Assembly: GCA_002887195.1 (NCBI GenBank) | Contig: PJAB01000126.1 | Span: 1-39,230, forward strand | Length of the DNA: 39,230 bases | DNA from: Chrysochromulina parva | Lineage: Eukaryota; Haptophyta; Prymnesiales; Chrysochromulinaceae | Reading direction: 5' to 3' | Part shown: positions 17,138-25,640 of the stretch, in pieces | Position numbering within the stretch: the first letter of the stretch is position 1 | How the letters are laid out: every line of letters begins with the position of its first letter | Translations under genes and position numbers: made by a program | The notes under the pieces: model-generated | Told to the model about the DNA's origin: nothing | What the model saw: only the letters and a program-made list of their open reading frames with translations | Databases searched by the model: none

Positions 17138-18448
17138 GAGGAGGCGCCCAGATTCTGGGGCTCCAAGTGGACGAAACTTACCGGTAAGCCACAGAAGGGA
17201 TTGGAGATCTTCAACGAACGACTCAAAGCGGCCCTGCGTACGAAGCAGGAGTTCAGCGCAGAGGAGTTCGGCGACTTTGGGGTGCGAGCGCTCAAGGCGG
17301 ACAGCTTCATCAAGGTGGATGACCAATACTTTGTGCAAGCTGGCACTACGCCTTTTGCAAAGGGGCCGGCGACTCTCCCAGACGGCTCGAAGAGTCTCAC
17401 GGCTCCCGGGTGGGGAGAGTCGCCAGGCAAGCGAGAGGGCTTTTGGCGCAAGCGCACGAAGGCGCGTCAGGAGGAGATACGGGAGCAAGGGGACTCGGTC
17501 GCTGCGGAGATGGCCTCCCGGCGGGAGTCGTTGCTTCGCAAGTCGCTCGACATCTTCCGTCCACTGCCGCGTCTCGGCATTCTTGCACAGGCGCTCTCGC
17601 CGCTCAAGTCTCCGCGCCGGCCCAGCACCGCACCCGGCGCGCCTGCCACCCCCGGCGCGCCTGCTACCCCAGGGTCGACAAGCAAGTGGTCCAACGCAAG
17701 CTCCGCTGGCAGCGGCGCTGGCAGCGGTGCTGCCGGCGGCTCTGAGATGGGCTCGACGGGCAAGCTGCCATCGCCGCGTCGGTCCGTCTCATCGACTGTC
17801 AGAAGCGTCCTCGCGAGCCGCGGCAAAAAGTACTCCCACGATGGGCAGCTAGGCACGACGCCCAGCGCTGCCGGCGCGGTTCTGGGCGCGGAGAGGTCCG
17901 AGCCCAGCGAGCTTCAGAAGCGCATCGATGCGGCGATGGGCTTTCAACGCTCCGTCTTCCAGACCAGAGATACTGTCGACCTGGGCGCCGGCGGCAAACA
18001 CATCGACCCAGGCTCCTTCGACGCCGATGCGGCCGCTGTCTTCCGTCTGGGCGCGGGCGGCTTGCGCGCCCAAGCTGCCGCCGCCCAGGCCGCTGCCGCC
18101 GAGAGCGCCGCCGCAGCCCAGGCCGAGACGGAGGCGGCGGAGCTTCCGTCCACGTTTGGGGCGGCGGAGCTTCCATCCACATTTGGGCGTCCACTCGACT
18201 TGAGCCCCAGTGGCGCCGCCGTCCCCATCATCAGTCATCCGCGCCCGGGTCTTGTCGGGCACGAATCGTTGGCCATCAACGGCGGGGTGGCGCTCTCGAG
18301 GGCGCGGCCGGGTGGGTTGGCCGCGTCGCTCGGCGGCTCACAAGCCATCGAAGCGCATTCGGATCTGGCCGCCCTCTCGCGCAGCACACAGGCGTTCGCT
18401 CCGCGCCCCGGGCTCTCCTTCAACCACGGATCCGTCAGCAGCAAGTGA
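14410..18448 (+). CDS. Large disordered protein with folded N-terminus (two exons)
   Basis: Best read as exon 1 at 14410-14491 and exon 2 at 14577-18448, giving 1317 residues. Without splicing, the ATG frame stops at 14545, and the large frame has no ATG near its beginning (it opens at TTG 14522). The N-terminal 180 residues look folded: a helical region IRDSAKLKSACMQFWTAAGL, then EQYAHIHRRISMALAPEL and GLFGVADMWTETVDELAYVI, which has the rhythm of degenerate EF-hand or calpain-like helices but no clear calcium loop. Most of the rest is Ala/Gly/Ser/Pro-rich and disordered, with basic patches and SAASKGSASKG repeats. A poly-Asp/Glu tract lies at about residues 860-883, followed by a small ordered block (KGLEIFNERLKAALRTKQEF). 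I do not recognise the family or function. Confidence 0.82.
14492..14576 (+). other. Spliceosomal intron (GT-AG, 85 bp)
   Basis: The donor is G|GTGAGCTG at 14492. The acceptor is a pyrimidine-rich CCGTTTGCTCTCGCCCCCACAG ending at 14576 (shown in part: GCTCTCGCCCCCACAG). Exon 1 has 82 coding bases, so the intron is phase 1. The junction codon becomes GCC (Ala), which restores the frame into AKPYREQG. This is the only intron in the window that the reading frames require. Confidence 0.8.
17074..17139 (+). repeat. GAC trinucleotide repeat coding for poly-Asp
   Basis: A nearly uninterrupted GAC/GAT run, broken by AGCGGC, codes for two Asp runs and then Glu in the large disordered protein. Such tracts are prone to length change. 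Confidence 0.9.
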
Positions 18449-18890
18449 CGCCCAACACTACGCCAACACGACGCCATCAACCAGCGAGGCCTTGTGGACG
18501 GCGTGCGGACCGTGCATCGCCCGGCACTGCTCAGCATGTCGCATGCATCTTGGTTCTTGCTCACCGCCGCATGAGGAGAAGCGCGTGCGGCGGAACCGTA
18601 ATTCTCACCTCTAGAGAGAGAGCTGGGTTCGTCACCTCTAGAGAGAGAGCTGGGTTCGTTGCTCGAGTTGCTGCCCGAGAAGTCGTTAGCCGTTCGGCGG
18701 TTGGCGCTCGTGTGCGACCGTGACCTGTGGTGCATATGTGCGGGACATAACCGTCTTGGTCCGAGAGCGACAGTTTATTCCCGAGGATATAGCGTTCAGA
18801 TCTGCCTCCAGATACGTCATAGACCTCGCGAGTCAGACACGGAGAACGTTCGTCGCGTCGCGTCACCGCGGGCCCGCGGGTTAGTGTAAT
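18449..18890. other. Intergenic between convergent genes
   Basis: A 442-bp stretch between the stop codons of the disordered-protein gene and the nucleotide-sugar transporter. It holds a perfect 27-bp direct duplication at 18605-18658 (unit starting TCACCTCTAGAGAGAGAG). No gene or RNA is supported. Confidence 0.5.
18605..18658. repeat. 27-bp direct duplication
   Basis: Two identical adjacent copies start at 18605 and 18632. Each contains TCTAGAGAGAGAG followed by CTGGGTTCG. There is no coding context. Confidence 0.85.
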
Positions 18891-19967
18891 TCACGTCACC
18901 CCTGCGGTCCCTATCAAGTGAACTTTCTCCCTACCAGCTTGCGTCTTCACATCCGGATCTGCGTGCATGTACAGACCTAAGTAGTGCGCTGCGCGCACGT
19001 GCTCGTGGTAGACCAACCCACTGAGCGACACCACCACGGCACCGCAGATGAACTCGAAGCTCAATTCCAAGCCGAGGCCGAGCTGCGCGATCAGCGCGGA
19101 CACGACGAGCGCAAGGACGCGGCTGAAGGAGTAGGCATTGGCGCCGAGCAGACTGAAGAAGAGGGCCATGGTCAGGTCGGCGGCAGCAATGGAGAGCGCG
19201 GAGACCACGTCGGTGGTCTCGATGCCCCTCAGAAGGGCGAGATGAGGCCGGCTGGCCAAATACGCCGCCAAGGCGGACTCAAGCAGCCACTGCGGATGCA
19301 TCGCAACGAGCAGGACAGCATTGACCCCAAGACCGTAGAGGGCGACAGCGGAAGCGTGGAGCAGCGGCCCTCCTGGCGCCTTCTCTGCGGCGCCTTCGAA
19401 GCACACGCCCTGGATGGCAAACAGGAGCGCGTTGCACAGCACTGCGGCGATGCCCTGCCACCAGCCATGCTCCAAGGTAGGTGCAGCCAGAACGCCACCT
19501 GGCTTCGCTATCTCCACGGGGCTGTGCGAGCACAGCGTCGCACCCGCCACCAGCATCACCAGCGTGCACCATTGCAGCGCCCCTAGCTGGCGGTGCGGCA
19601 GCAGGATCTTGGCCACGCAGGCCGTCGCCGAGATCGACGCCGCCTTGTATATGACCTGATAGGTCATTGGGCCCAGCCGCCGCATAGAATAGGCAAAACC
19701 CTGATTGCAGAATGCAAGGCCGACGGCCGGAGTCGCGAAGGCGCTGACGGTGCTGCGCGCCAGCAGTAGAGGCATCCATCGCTCCCTGGTGAAGGTGAGC
19801 AGCGCCACGATGGTCGCAGCCAGCTTTGCCATTTCGCAGAGGACCATCGTTGCTAGGAACGGGTACGAGTGCTCGTTGTGCTGCGAGATGGCTAATGAGA
19901 GCGGCTCCCACGCTTTCGACACGGTCGCGGCAACGAACGCGGCCGTTTCCATGCGTCTCCCGGGCAT
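18891..19967 (-). CDS. Nucleotide-sugar transporter (SLC35-like)
   Basis: A 358-residue, strongly hydrophobic protein with about ten membrane spans. Family features include YPFLATMVLCEMAKL near the N-terminus, AFCNQGFAYSMRRLGPMTYQVIYK in the middle (quoted in parts: GPMTYQVIYK), and GANAYSFSRVLALVVSALIA with FICGAVVVSLSGLVYHEHV at the end. These match the SLC35A group (CMP-sialic acid, UDP-galactose or UDP-GlcNAc carriers) that exchange nucleotide sugars for nucleoside monophosphates across Golgi or ER membranes. The substrate cannot be told from sequence by eye. The open frame starts at GTG 19970; the next codon but zero is ATG 19967, chosen here. It shares a 131-bp upstream region with the divergent TTL-like gene. 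Confidence 0.9.
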   Translation of the reverse strand: MPGRRMETAAFVAATVSKAWEPLSLAISQHNEHSYPFLATMVLCEMAKLAATIVALLTFTRERWMPLLLARSTVSAFATPAVGLAFCNQGFAYSMRRLGPMTYQVIYKAASISATACVAKILLPHRQLGALQWCTLVMLVAGATLCSHSPVEIAKPGGVLAAPTLEHGWWQGIAAVLCNALLFAIQGVCFEGAAEKAPGGPLLHASAVALYGLGVNAVLLVAMHPQWLLESALAAYLASRPHLALLRGIETTDVVSALSIAAADLTMALFFSLLGANAYSFSRVLALVVSALIAQLGLGLELSFEFICGAVVVSLSGLVYHEHVRAAHYLGLYMHADPDVKTQAGREKVHLIGTAGVT

Positions 19968-20098
19968 CACAATTGCCTAGGAGACGCTTGCCTTTTAGGG
20001 CAATTCGCGCGAGCACAACGCGCCTCGTGCAAGAAATCACCGACATCGGCTCAGTGACTTCACACACCTGACCATTTCATCAGGAATGCTACCAGCAA
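19968..20098. promoter_or_regulatory. Divergent promoter region, transporter / TTL-like
   Basis: Only 131 bp separate the two ATGs, so both genes must start transcription from this segment. A CAATTG lies directly next to the transporter ATG at about 19971. Confidence 0.5.
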
Positions 20099-21532
20099 AT
20101 GCCAGCTTCCAAACCTTGCACTGCCCGTGACGTGCGTGGGCTAGGCGCGGACTCCGATGGCTATGTCAGAACGTATGCCCATGGGGCGCGTGACAGATTT
20201 TGGAGCCTCTGCAGCACGCCACTCGCATTGCTCAAGGAGGCGGGCTGGAGAGATGTCACGCAGAGCAGAGGAAAGTGGACGCCTCGCTTCCTCTTCTTTT
20301 GTGATGGAGCCATGTCCAATCCCCATGATGATCAGCTGTATCGAAACGCTACAGCGCTCGCGTGGCAAGCACGCGAAATGTGCCGAGTGCACGATGGGTG
20401 TCGCGTGGAGTCTTTGCCGATCGTCATCGTCAACCGCGCGCAGAAGAGGGTGGGCACCGTGTGCCGGCTCGGGCGGAAGCAAGAATCTCTCCACCGCTGG
20501 ACAAAGGTGGCCGAGAGCAGTGCCGGGTGCAGCATCAGCTCTGTCGCAATCCCACAGTCGTTCAGCTTGCCAAGCGATTGCGCACGCTTTGGTGCTGCGG
20601 TCGCGAAGAATGCATCGATTGCCTGGATCATCAAGCCCTCAGACAAGATGCATGGTGCGGGTATCGTCTACCTGCCAAAGCAGCGCGCTCAATTGCAATG
20701 GAGCGCGCACTGCCACGAGCAGGTGATTGCGCAGGAGTACGTGGAGCCTCTGCCAATCGAGGGCGGCTACAAGTTTGACCTTCGCGCCTTCCTCCTCGTG
20801 ATCGCGCGCGGCGGGGACCGGCCGCTGAGGGCGTTCTACCATCGGGGGTTTGCGCGCCGCTCAGACACAGTGTACAGCCCGAACTCGTCAAGCACCAACT
20901 CGCACGTCACCAACGCAGGGACGCAGACTGGCACGAGTCAGCATTTCCTCAGCTATGGGCGTGTGGGTCGGGCACTCTCCCATGAGTATGGCCTGCCTTC
21001 GACACACATGACCGAGACGGTGCCTTCTCAGATGAAGCGACTCATGGAGTTTCATATACGCTCTCTGGATGTGGGCACCGAGTGCACCCACCCAGGCGTG
21101 ACGGCGGCGGGCCAGCCCTTGAGCCCTTCTGTGGGAAGTTTCCAGATGATGGCCGCTGATTTCGCTATGGACCCACGAGGCAACGTGTGGCTGCTCGAGG
21201 TGAACACCTCTCCCCACTGGGGCGCCTATCCGACTGACGACAAGCTGACTCCAAGCGTGTATCGCAGCGCTCTAGAGCTCGTGCTTGCCGTTCACGAGGG
21301 CACAGGCCCTCGAGCTGGCGCCCGGGACGACGCTGGTGAGCCTCGTTGCCACGCGGCCTGGGAACCGTTGCACGTGGACACGCCCGCGCAACCGCCACGG
21401 GCATACAATGCCTGCCAGGCCGTTCCAGCTCCCTCCAGGGATGGCAGGCCATTCCAGCTCCGTCCCCGGGTACTCACAAAGCTCGCAAAGCTCGCAAAGC
21501 TGTTCGAACAGCTTTCGAAAAGTTTAGGTTAG
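20099..21532 (+). CDS. Tubulin-tyrosine-ligase-like protein
   Basis: A 477-residue protein with an ATP-grasp TTL domain. Visible landmarks are the ATP-binding WIIKPSDKMHGAGI (Lys179), QEYVEPLP (about 212-219), KFDLRAFLLV (about 225-234), HVTNAGTQ (about 269-276, matching the family HLTNxxxQ), and the metal-binding LLEVNTSPHW (Glu367, Asn369). The family adds Tyr, Glu or Gly to tubulin and a few other proteins, mainly in flagella. Which amino acid is added cannot be told here. The first 170 residues match the usual divergent N-terminal lobe. The C-terminal 90 residues are Pro/Arg-rich and end in a short KLAKLAKL repeat. ATG 20099 is clear. It is divergent from the transporter gene. Confidence 0.92.
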   Translation: MPASKPCTARDVRGLGADSDGYVRTYAHGARDRFWSLCSTPLALLKEAGWRDVTQSRGKWTPRFLFFCDGAMSNPHDDQLYRNATALAWQAREMCRVHDGCRVESLPIVIVNRAQKRVGTVCRLGRKQESLHRWTKVAESSAGCSISSVAIPQSFSLPSDCARFGAAVAKNASIAWIIKPSDKMHGAGIVYLPKQRAQLQWSAHCHEQVIAQEYVEPLPIEGGYKFDLRAFLLVIARGGDRPLRAFYHRGFARRSDTVYSPNSSSTNSHVTNAGTQTGTSQHFLSYGRVGRALSHEYGLPSTHMTETVPSQMKRLMEFHIRSLDVGTECTHPGVTAAGQPLSPSVGSFQMMAADFAMDPRGNVWLLEVNTSPHWGAYPTDDKLTPSVYRSALELVLAVHEGTGPRAGARDDAGEPRCHAAWEPLHVDTPAQPPRAYNACQAVPAPSRDGRPFQLRPRVLTKLAKLAKLFEQLSKSLG

Positions 21533-22024
21533 CCGGGAGGTTAGCGTGAGGTTAGCATCGCCACGACGCTGAGCTCTATGGTCTGGCTTTACAGCGTGCC
21601 GCCAGCGCCACGGGTAGTCGTACAAAGTCGTACAAATATGATGTACTACAAATTTTCGGCATCATGGCATGTACGTGACCACAAATCGCGTACGGATTTT
21701 TGGTCAGACTCCCCGCACGTGTTTCAGACACATACGTGGCTCCGCTCGAGGTGTGCGCACCTGATCGGATGCCTGGGGGTGTCGCCCCCTCGCCACGTGT
21801 GCGCTGCCTGTTGGCATGCCTCCGCGGTCGGGTGGGTATGGATGGACACTACAATTGTACGGCCGTCGTTCCACTTCACTCAACAGAACACACATTCACA
21901 CAGAGGACACGACCACGCTTACGTTACGTGTACGGTGCATGGTGTTGGTTCATATGCATTCTGAAACTTGTGCATGCAATTGTGGTGCCATTTTCGCATA
22001 TTTTCGAAGTGGCGACGCGACGCG
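21533..22024. promoter_or_regulatory. Upstream region of the ankyrin/RING gene
   Basis: This 492-bp stretch has no convincing gene; one 128-codon frame lacks any coding character. It contains five ACGTG cores (near 21673, 21717, 21734, 21795 and 21926), including CACGTG at about 21793-21798. The 12-mer TGCATGCAATTG lies at 21971-21982, 42 bp before ATG 22025. Confidence 0.45.
21971..21982 (+). promoter_or_regulatory. 12-mer TGCATGCAATTG, copy 1
   Basis: A perfect match to two further copies in this window. It lies 42 bp upstream of the chosen ATG of the ankyrin/RING gene. Half of it (TGCATGCA) is a palindrome that overlaps a second palindrome (CAATTG). An unproven candidate site. Confidence 0.4.
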
Positions 22025-25000
22025 ATGGACGATGCGATGGGCGTCGGTCGTCGCGACGAGGCCAACGCCGAGGGCGTACTAGAAAATTTGAAAGAAGCGG
22101 CCCACCTCAGCCGTTGCCTGCTGATTGCATGTGAGACGGGTAACCCTGAGTGCACGAGGCTGCTGCTCGCCGCCCACGCCGCCGTCGACCAGGCAGATAG
22201 CAACAGCGCCACGCCTCTGCTCGCCGCCTGCAGCAAAGGCCACGGCGACTGCGTGCAGGTCTTGCTCACCGCCCACGCCGCCGTCAACCAAGCAGACCGA
22301 AGCGGCGCCTCGCCTCTGTTCCACGCCTGCTACAAAGGCGACGGCGACTGCGTGCAGCTTCTGCTCGGCGCCCACGCCGCCGTCAACCAAGCAGACAGGA
22401 ACGGCTACACACCTCTGCTCGCCGCCTGCGATAGAGGCCACGGCAACTGTGCGCTGGTGCTGCTTACCGCCCACGCCGCCGTCGACCAGGCAGCCAGCAA
22501 CGGCTACACGCCTCTGCTCGCCGCCTGCAGCAAAGGCCACGGCGACTGCGTGCAGGTGCTGCTCGGCGCCCACGCAGCCGTCGACCAGCCAAACAGCAAC
22601 GGCTACACGCCTCTGCTCGCCGCCTGCAGCAAAGGCCACTGCGACTGCGTGCAGGTGCTGCTCGGCGCCCACGCCGCCGTCGACCAGCCAGCCAGCGACG
22701 GCGCCACGCCTTTGATCTCCGCCTGCTACAAAGGCGACGGCGACTGCGTACAGGTGCTGCTCGGCGCCCACGCCGCCGTTGACAAGGCAAACAGCAATGG
22801 CGCCACGCCTTTGCACATTGCCTGCTACAGAGGTGACAGCTACTGTGCGCAGCTGCTGCTCGGCGCCCACGCCGCCGTCGACCAGGCAGACAGCGGCGGC
22901 ACCACGCCTCTGATCGCCGCCTGCGATAAAGGCGACGGCGACTGCGTGCAGCTGCTGCTCGGCGCCTACGCAGCCGTCGACAAGGCAAACAGCAACGGCG
23001 CCACGCCTCTGCTCGCTGCCTGCTACAAAGGCCACTGCGGCTGCGTGCAGCTGCTTCTCACCGCCCACGCCGCCGTGAACCAAGCCGCCAGCAACGGCGG
23101 CGAAACGCCTCTTCACGCCGCTTGTACCGCGGGATCGATCTACATAGTCAAGCTGCTCGTGCATGCTGGCGCTCGCCCTGACTCGCAATGTTGTTTTGGC
23201 ACAGCCCTCGATTTCGCAGAGGCCCAAGGCCATGCCGTCATTGCAAGATTCCTGCACAGCAGGCACCACGCACCTGCGGCCATCGCTGCGGTCGCTCCGG
23301 TGTCGACTGCGGAGCGTGCGGCAGCCGAGCGGGCAGCCGAGCTTGCCGCTGCGGCTCTGCTGGCTGAGGAGGAGGTGGAGGCGGCGCACAGGCAGCAGGC
23401 GAAGACGAAGAAAGCGAGCAAGAAATCCAAAGCCAAGCCGGCAGGGGCGAGCGAGGCGAGAGCGCCGGTAGCGATTGCGTCAGCGGCCGCGAGCGGCAGC
23501 TCCGAGGCGGACAACGGTGTGTTGGCGGCGGCTGGCGACGAGGACGGCGTGGGTCCCGCTCCTTCTGCCGCCGCCGACGAGGCGCTGCGTGTGGCCATGG
23601 CGTCCGCGCAGTACGAGGGCCTGGTCGGTGCGATCGAGGAGCACCACGCACTCGCGAGCGAGGGTGTGGTGGAGGCGAGGGTGATGCGCGAGCGCTCGCA
23701 CAAGAAGCGCAAGCAAGAGAGCCAGAAGCTGCGTCGCAACCACGCGGCGGAGATGGAGATGCAAGCCAGCCTGTCGAAGCTGTCTCTGCTCGAGGTCACC
23801 CAGTCGCCGCCTGCCGCAGGCCCAGCATCCGTAGAAGCGACGCCTGCATCGGAGGCCCCCGAGGCTGAGGATGACGTGGAGGCGACCGCTGCGGCAGAGG
23901 CGGCCGTAGCGGAGGCGGCCGATGCGGAGATGGCCGCGACGGCCGCGGCCGCGGCGGCAGAGCAGGCGACAAACGAGGCCGAGAAGGCGGCGGTACGGGT
24001 AGCGGCGCTCAAGGCCGCCAAGGCCGCCAAGGCGGAGGTCGTGCGGGCAGCCAGGGCTCAGGCGGAGGCCAAGGAGGCTGAGGCGATTAGGCAAACAGCG
24101 GAGGCAGAGAGGGCGGAGGCGGAGAAGGCGGAGGTGGAGAGGGCGGAGGTGAAGAGGCGCGGACGGGATCGCCTGCTTTGGCCTTCTCTCTTACGAACGC
24201 AAACCATGACGGCTCTGGCTTCGGCCCTGGGCGTTGCGGCCTCGCCTGTGCGCCTCACGTGCGAGGACATTCTACCGGCGCGGCTCATCAAACTGGCCGG
24301 GTCGGGTGATAGGGAGGGCGTCGCGTCATGGCTCTCGGACTGTGGTGGTCACATCGATGCGACTTACAACCGTCGCGACGGAACCGTCCACGGGCTGACC
24401 ATGCTCATGGCGGCCAGCATAGGCGGTCACGTGGACATGGTGCACTCCCTGCTCGAGCGGCATGCAAAGATAGATCTGACCACGAGAGATGGCTTTTCGG
24501 CGCTGATGGGCGCATGCCTACAAGGACACCCTGGCGTGGTCAAGCGGCTCCTGCATGCGCAGGCGAACACCGAGCTCAAAGCATCTCACGGTGCCACGGC
24601 CCTCGACCTCGCAGGCGGGAAGATGACGCCCGCTCACGTGGAGTGCACTGACCTGATCAGCTTACACAGTGGCCGGCTCGTGCGGTGGGCGGAGGCGGAG
24701 AGTGCGGAGGCGGAGAGTGCGGAGGCGGAGAGTGCGGAGGCGGAGAGTGCGGAGGCGGAGGCGGAGAGGGCGGAGGCGGAGAGGGCGGAGGCGGAGAGGG
24801 CGGAGGCGGAGAGGGCGGAGGCGGAGAGGGCGGAGGCGGAGAGGGCGGAGAGGGCGGAGGCGGAGAGGGCGGAGGTGGAGCGCGCAGCGGCGCTGGCCGT
24901 TGCAGAGAGCGCCGGCCGCGGCGGGCGAGGGGGGCGAGGGGGGCGTGGTGGGCGTGGCGGGCGCGGTCCGACTTCCGTGCATTCATTGCCCCCTGCCCCT

Positions 25001-25282
25001 GCGCCACCATCGACCCTAGCACCGGCTGAAGGTCTGATGCCAGCGGAGAGGCCTCTGACGCTCGCCGATGTGGGCAACATCACCGGCCGTGTGCACAACG
25101 AGGCGTCCGAATCGACCATCGGTGGCCAGACGACGTGCATCGTGTGCATGATGGGGCCCAAGTCGCACCTTGCAGTGCCGTGCGGCCATCAGCTCGCGTG
25201 CGAGCGCTGCACGGCCAGCATGAAGATTTGCCCGTACTGTTGCACGCCCGTACAGTTTTGGCTGATGGCACGGTTAGTGTAA
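22025..25282 (+). CDS. Ankyrin-repeat protein with RGG box and C-terminal RING
   Basis: About 1085 residues. Residues 25-410 hold twelve ankyrin repeats of 33 residues; repeats 2-10 are nearly identical, of the type GYTPLLAACSKGHGDCVQVL. An Ala/Glu/Lys-rich helical region (about 420-730) follows. A second block of three ankyrin-like repeats lies at about 750-860 (TMLMAASIGGHVDMVHSLLE). Next come an AEAER 5-residue repeat helix and an RGG box. The C-terminus is a RING-HC finger: CIVC, CGH, CERC and CPYC in a C3HC4 arrangement like that of IAP and Mind-bomb ligases. The protein is thus a likely E3 ubiquitin ligase; the ankyrin block would bind substrate. The open frame starts at TTG 21968, with ATGs at 21974 and 22025. 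I prefer 22025 for its better context and because the shared 12-mer overlaps 21974. Confidence 0.9.
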   Translation: MDDAMGVGRRDEANAEGVLENLKEAAHLSRCLLIACETGNPECTRLLLAAHAAVDQADSNSATPLLAACSKGHGDCVQVLLTAHAAVNQADRSGASPLFHACYKGDGDCVQLLLGAHAAVNQADRNGYTPLLAACDRGHGNCALVLLTAHAAVDQAASNGYTPLLAACSKGHGDCVQVLLGAHAAVDQPNSNGYTPLLAACSKGHCDCVQVLLGAHAAVDQPASDGATPLISACYKGDGDCVQVLLGAHAAVDKANSNGATPLHIACYRGDSYCAQLLLGAHAAVDQADSGGTTPLIAACDKGDGDCVQLLLGAYAAVDKANSNGATPLLAACYKGHCGCVQLLLTAHAAVNQAASNGGETPLHAACTAGSIYIVKLLVHAGARPDSQCCFGTALDFAEAQGHAVIARFLHSRHHAPAAIAAVAPVSTAERAAAERAAELAAAALLAEEEVEAAHRQQAKTKKASKKSKAKPAGASEARAPVAIASAAASGSSEADNGVLAAAGDEDGVGPAPSAAADEALRVAMASAQYEGLVGAIEEHHALASEGVVEARVMRERSHKKRKQESQKLRRNHAAEMEMQASLSKLSLLEVTQSPPAAGPASVEATPASEAPEAEDDVEATAAAEAAVAEAADAEMAATAAAAAAEQATNEAEKAAVRVAALKAAKAAKAEVVRAARAQAEAKEAEAIRQTAEAERAEAEKAEVERAEVKRRGRDRLLWPSLLRTQTMTALASALGVAASPVRLTCEDILPARLIKLAGSGDREGVASWLSDCGGHIDATYNRRDGTVHGLTMLMAASIGGHVDMVHSLLERHAKIDLTTRDGFSALMGACLQGHPGVVKRLLHAQANTELKASHGATALDLAGGKMTPAHVECTDLISLHSGRLVRWAEAESAEAESAEAESAEAESAEAEAERAEAERAEAERAEAERAEAERAEAERAERAEAERAEVERAAALAVAESAGRGGRGGRGGRGGRGGRGPTSVHSLPPAPAPPSTLAPAEGLMPAERPLTLADVGNITGRVHNEASESTIGGQTTCIVCMMGPKSHLAVPCGHQLACERCTASMKICPYCCTPVQFWLMARLV
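22205..23095 (+). repeat. 99-bp tandem array coding for ankyrin repeats
   Basis: Nine consecutive units of 99 bp, each one ankyrin repeat. Long blocks such as GGCGACTGCGTGCAGGTGCT recur almost unchanged, including third codon positions, which points to recent duplication or gene conversion. The reverse strand is also open for more than 400 codons because of this regularity. Confidence 0.9.
24689..24877 (+). repeat. GCGGAGGCGGAGAGG-type 15-bp repeats
   Basis: Roughly a dozen 15-bp units code for AEAES and then AEAER blocks in the ankyrin/RING protein. All other frames across this array are also open and are artefacts. A related GGGCGAGG repeat at about 24925-24965 codes for the RGG box. Confidence 0.85.
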
Positions 25283-25640
25283 CATATTACAGGGAGGGGT
25301 GAGGTGTCGCGACTTGGGCGCGTGTGGGGCAACCACATGGGATGTGGGCATGGTCCGGTCCATGATGGACGCTTGCACACTACGGCCACATATGCAGCCG
25401 TACTTCGATGTCCGTTTTAAGTCGTCGCTGCACTGTCCGGTCGCCGCGCGACCGTTTCACCGTGCTGTCCGCGCCGCCCGCACGCTGTGTTATATACCTT
25501 ATCCAAGCGTAGAGCCGAGCGGTTCCCCACTTCCTACTCAATATATGCGCGATAGCTCACACTTTCGCAGACTCAAGACAAGACCGTGATGTCTGAACAG
25601 ACACCGTCCCCGCTTACCTTGAAGTTGGATCACACACTAA
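25283..25640. other. Intergenic between convergent genes
   Basis: A 358-bp stretch between the 3' ends of the ankyrin/RING gene and the coiled-coil gene. I see no gene, repeat or RNA in it. Confidence 0.5.

Noticed and set aside
16070..17488. 472-codon minus-strand frame
   Set aside because: Antisense shadow of the same gene; the poly-Val run comes from the GAC repeat read backwards.
15711..17852. 713-codon plus-strand frame inside the large disordered-protein gene
   Set aside because: Out-of-frame shadow in very GC-rich DNA; Arg/Ser/Pro composition without any domain, while the main frame has a folded start and an intron that fits.
21578..21964. 128-codon plus-strand frame upstream of the ankyrin/RING gene
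   Set aside because: Composition is unlike the neighbours, no domain is visible, and the region looks like a promoter.
22079..23389. 436-codon open frame on the minus strand
   Set aside because: It is the mirror of the 99-bp ankyrin array; every unit lacks stops on the reverse strand. The plus frame has real ankyrin motifs, the minus frame none.
24657..25161. Several Pro- or Gly-rich frames over the 15-bp repeat
   Set aside because: All six frames of this repeat are open; only the AEAER frame continues from ankyrin repeats into a RING finger.
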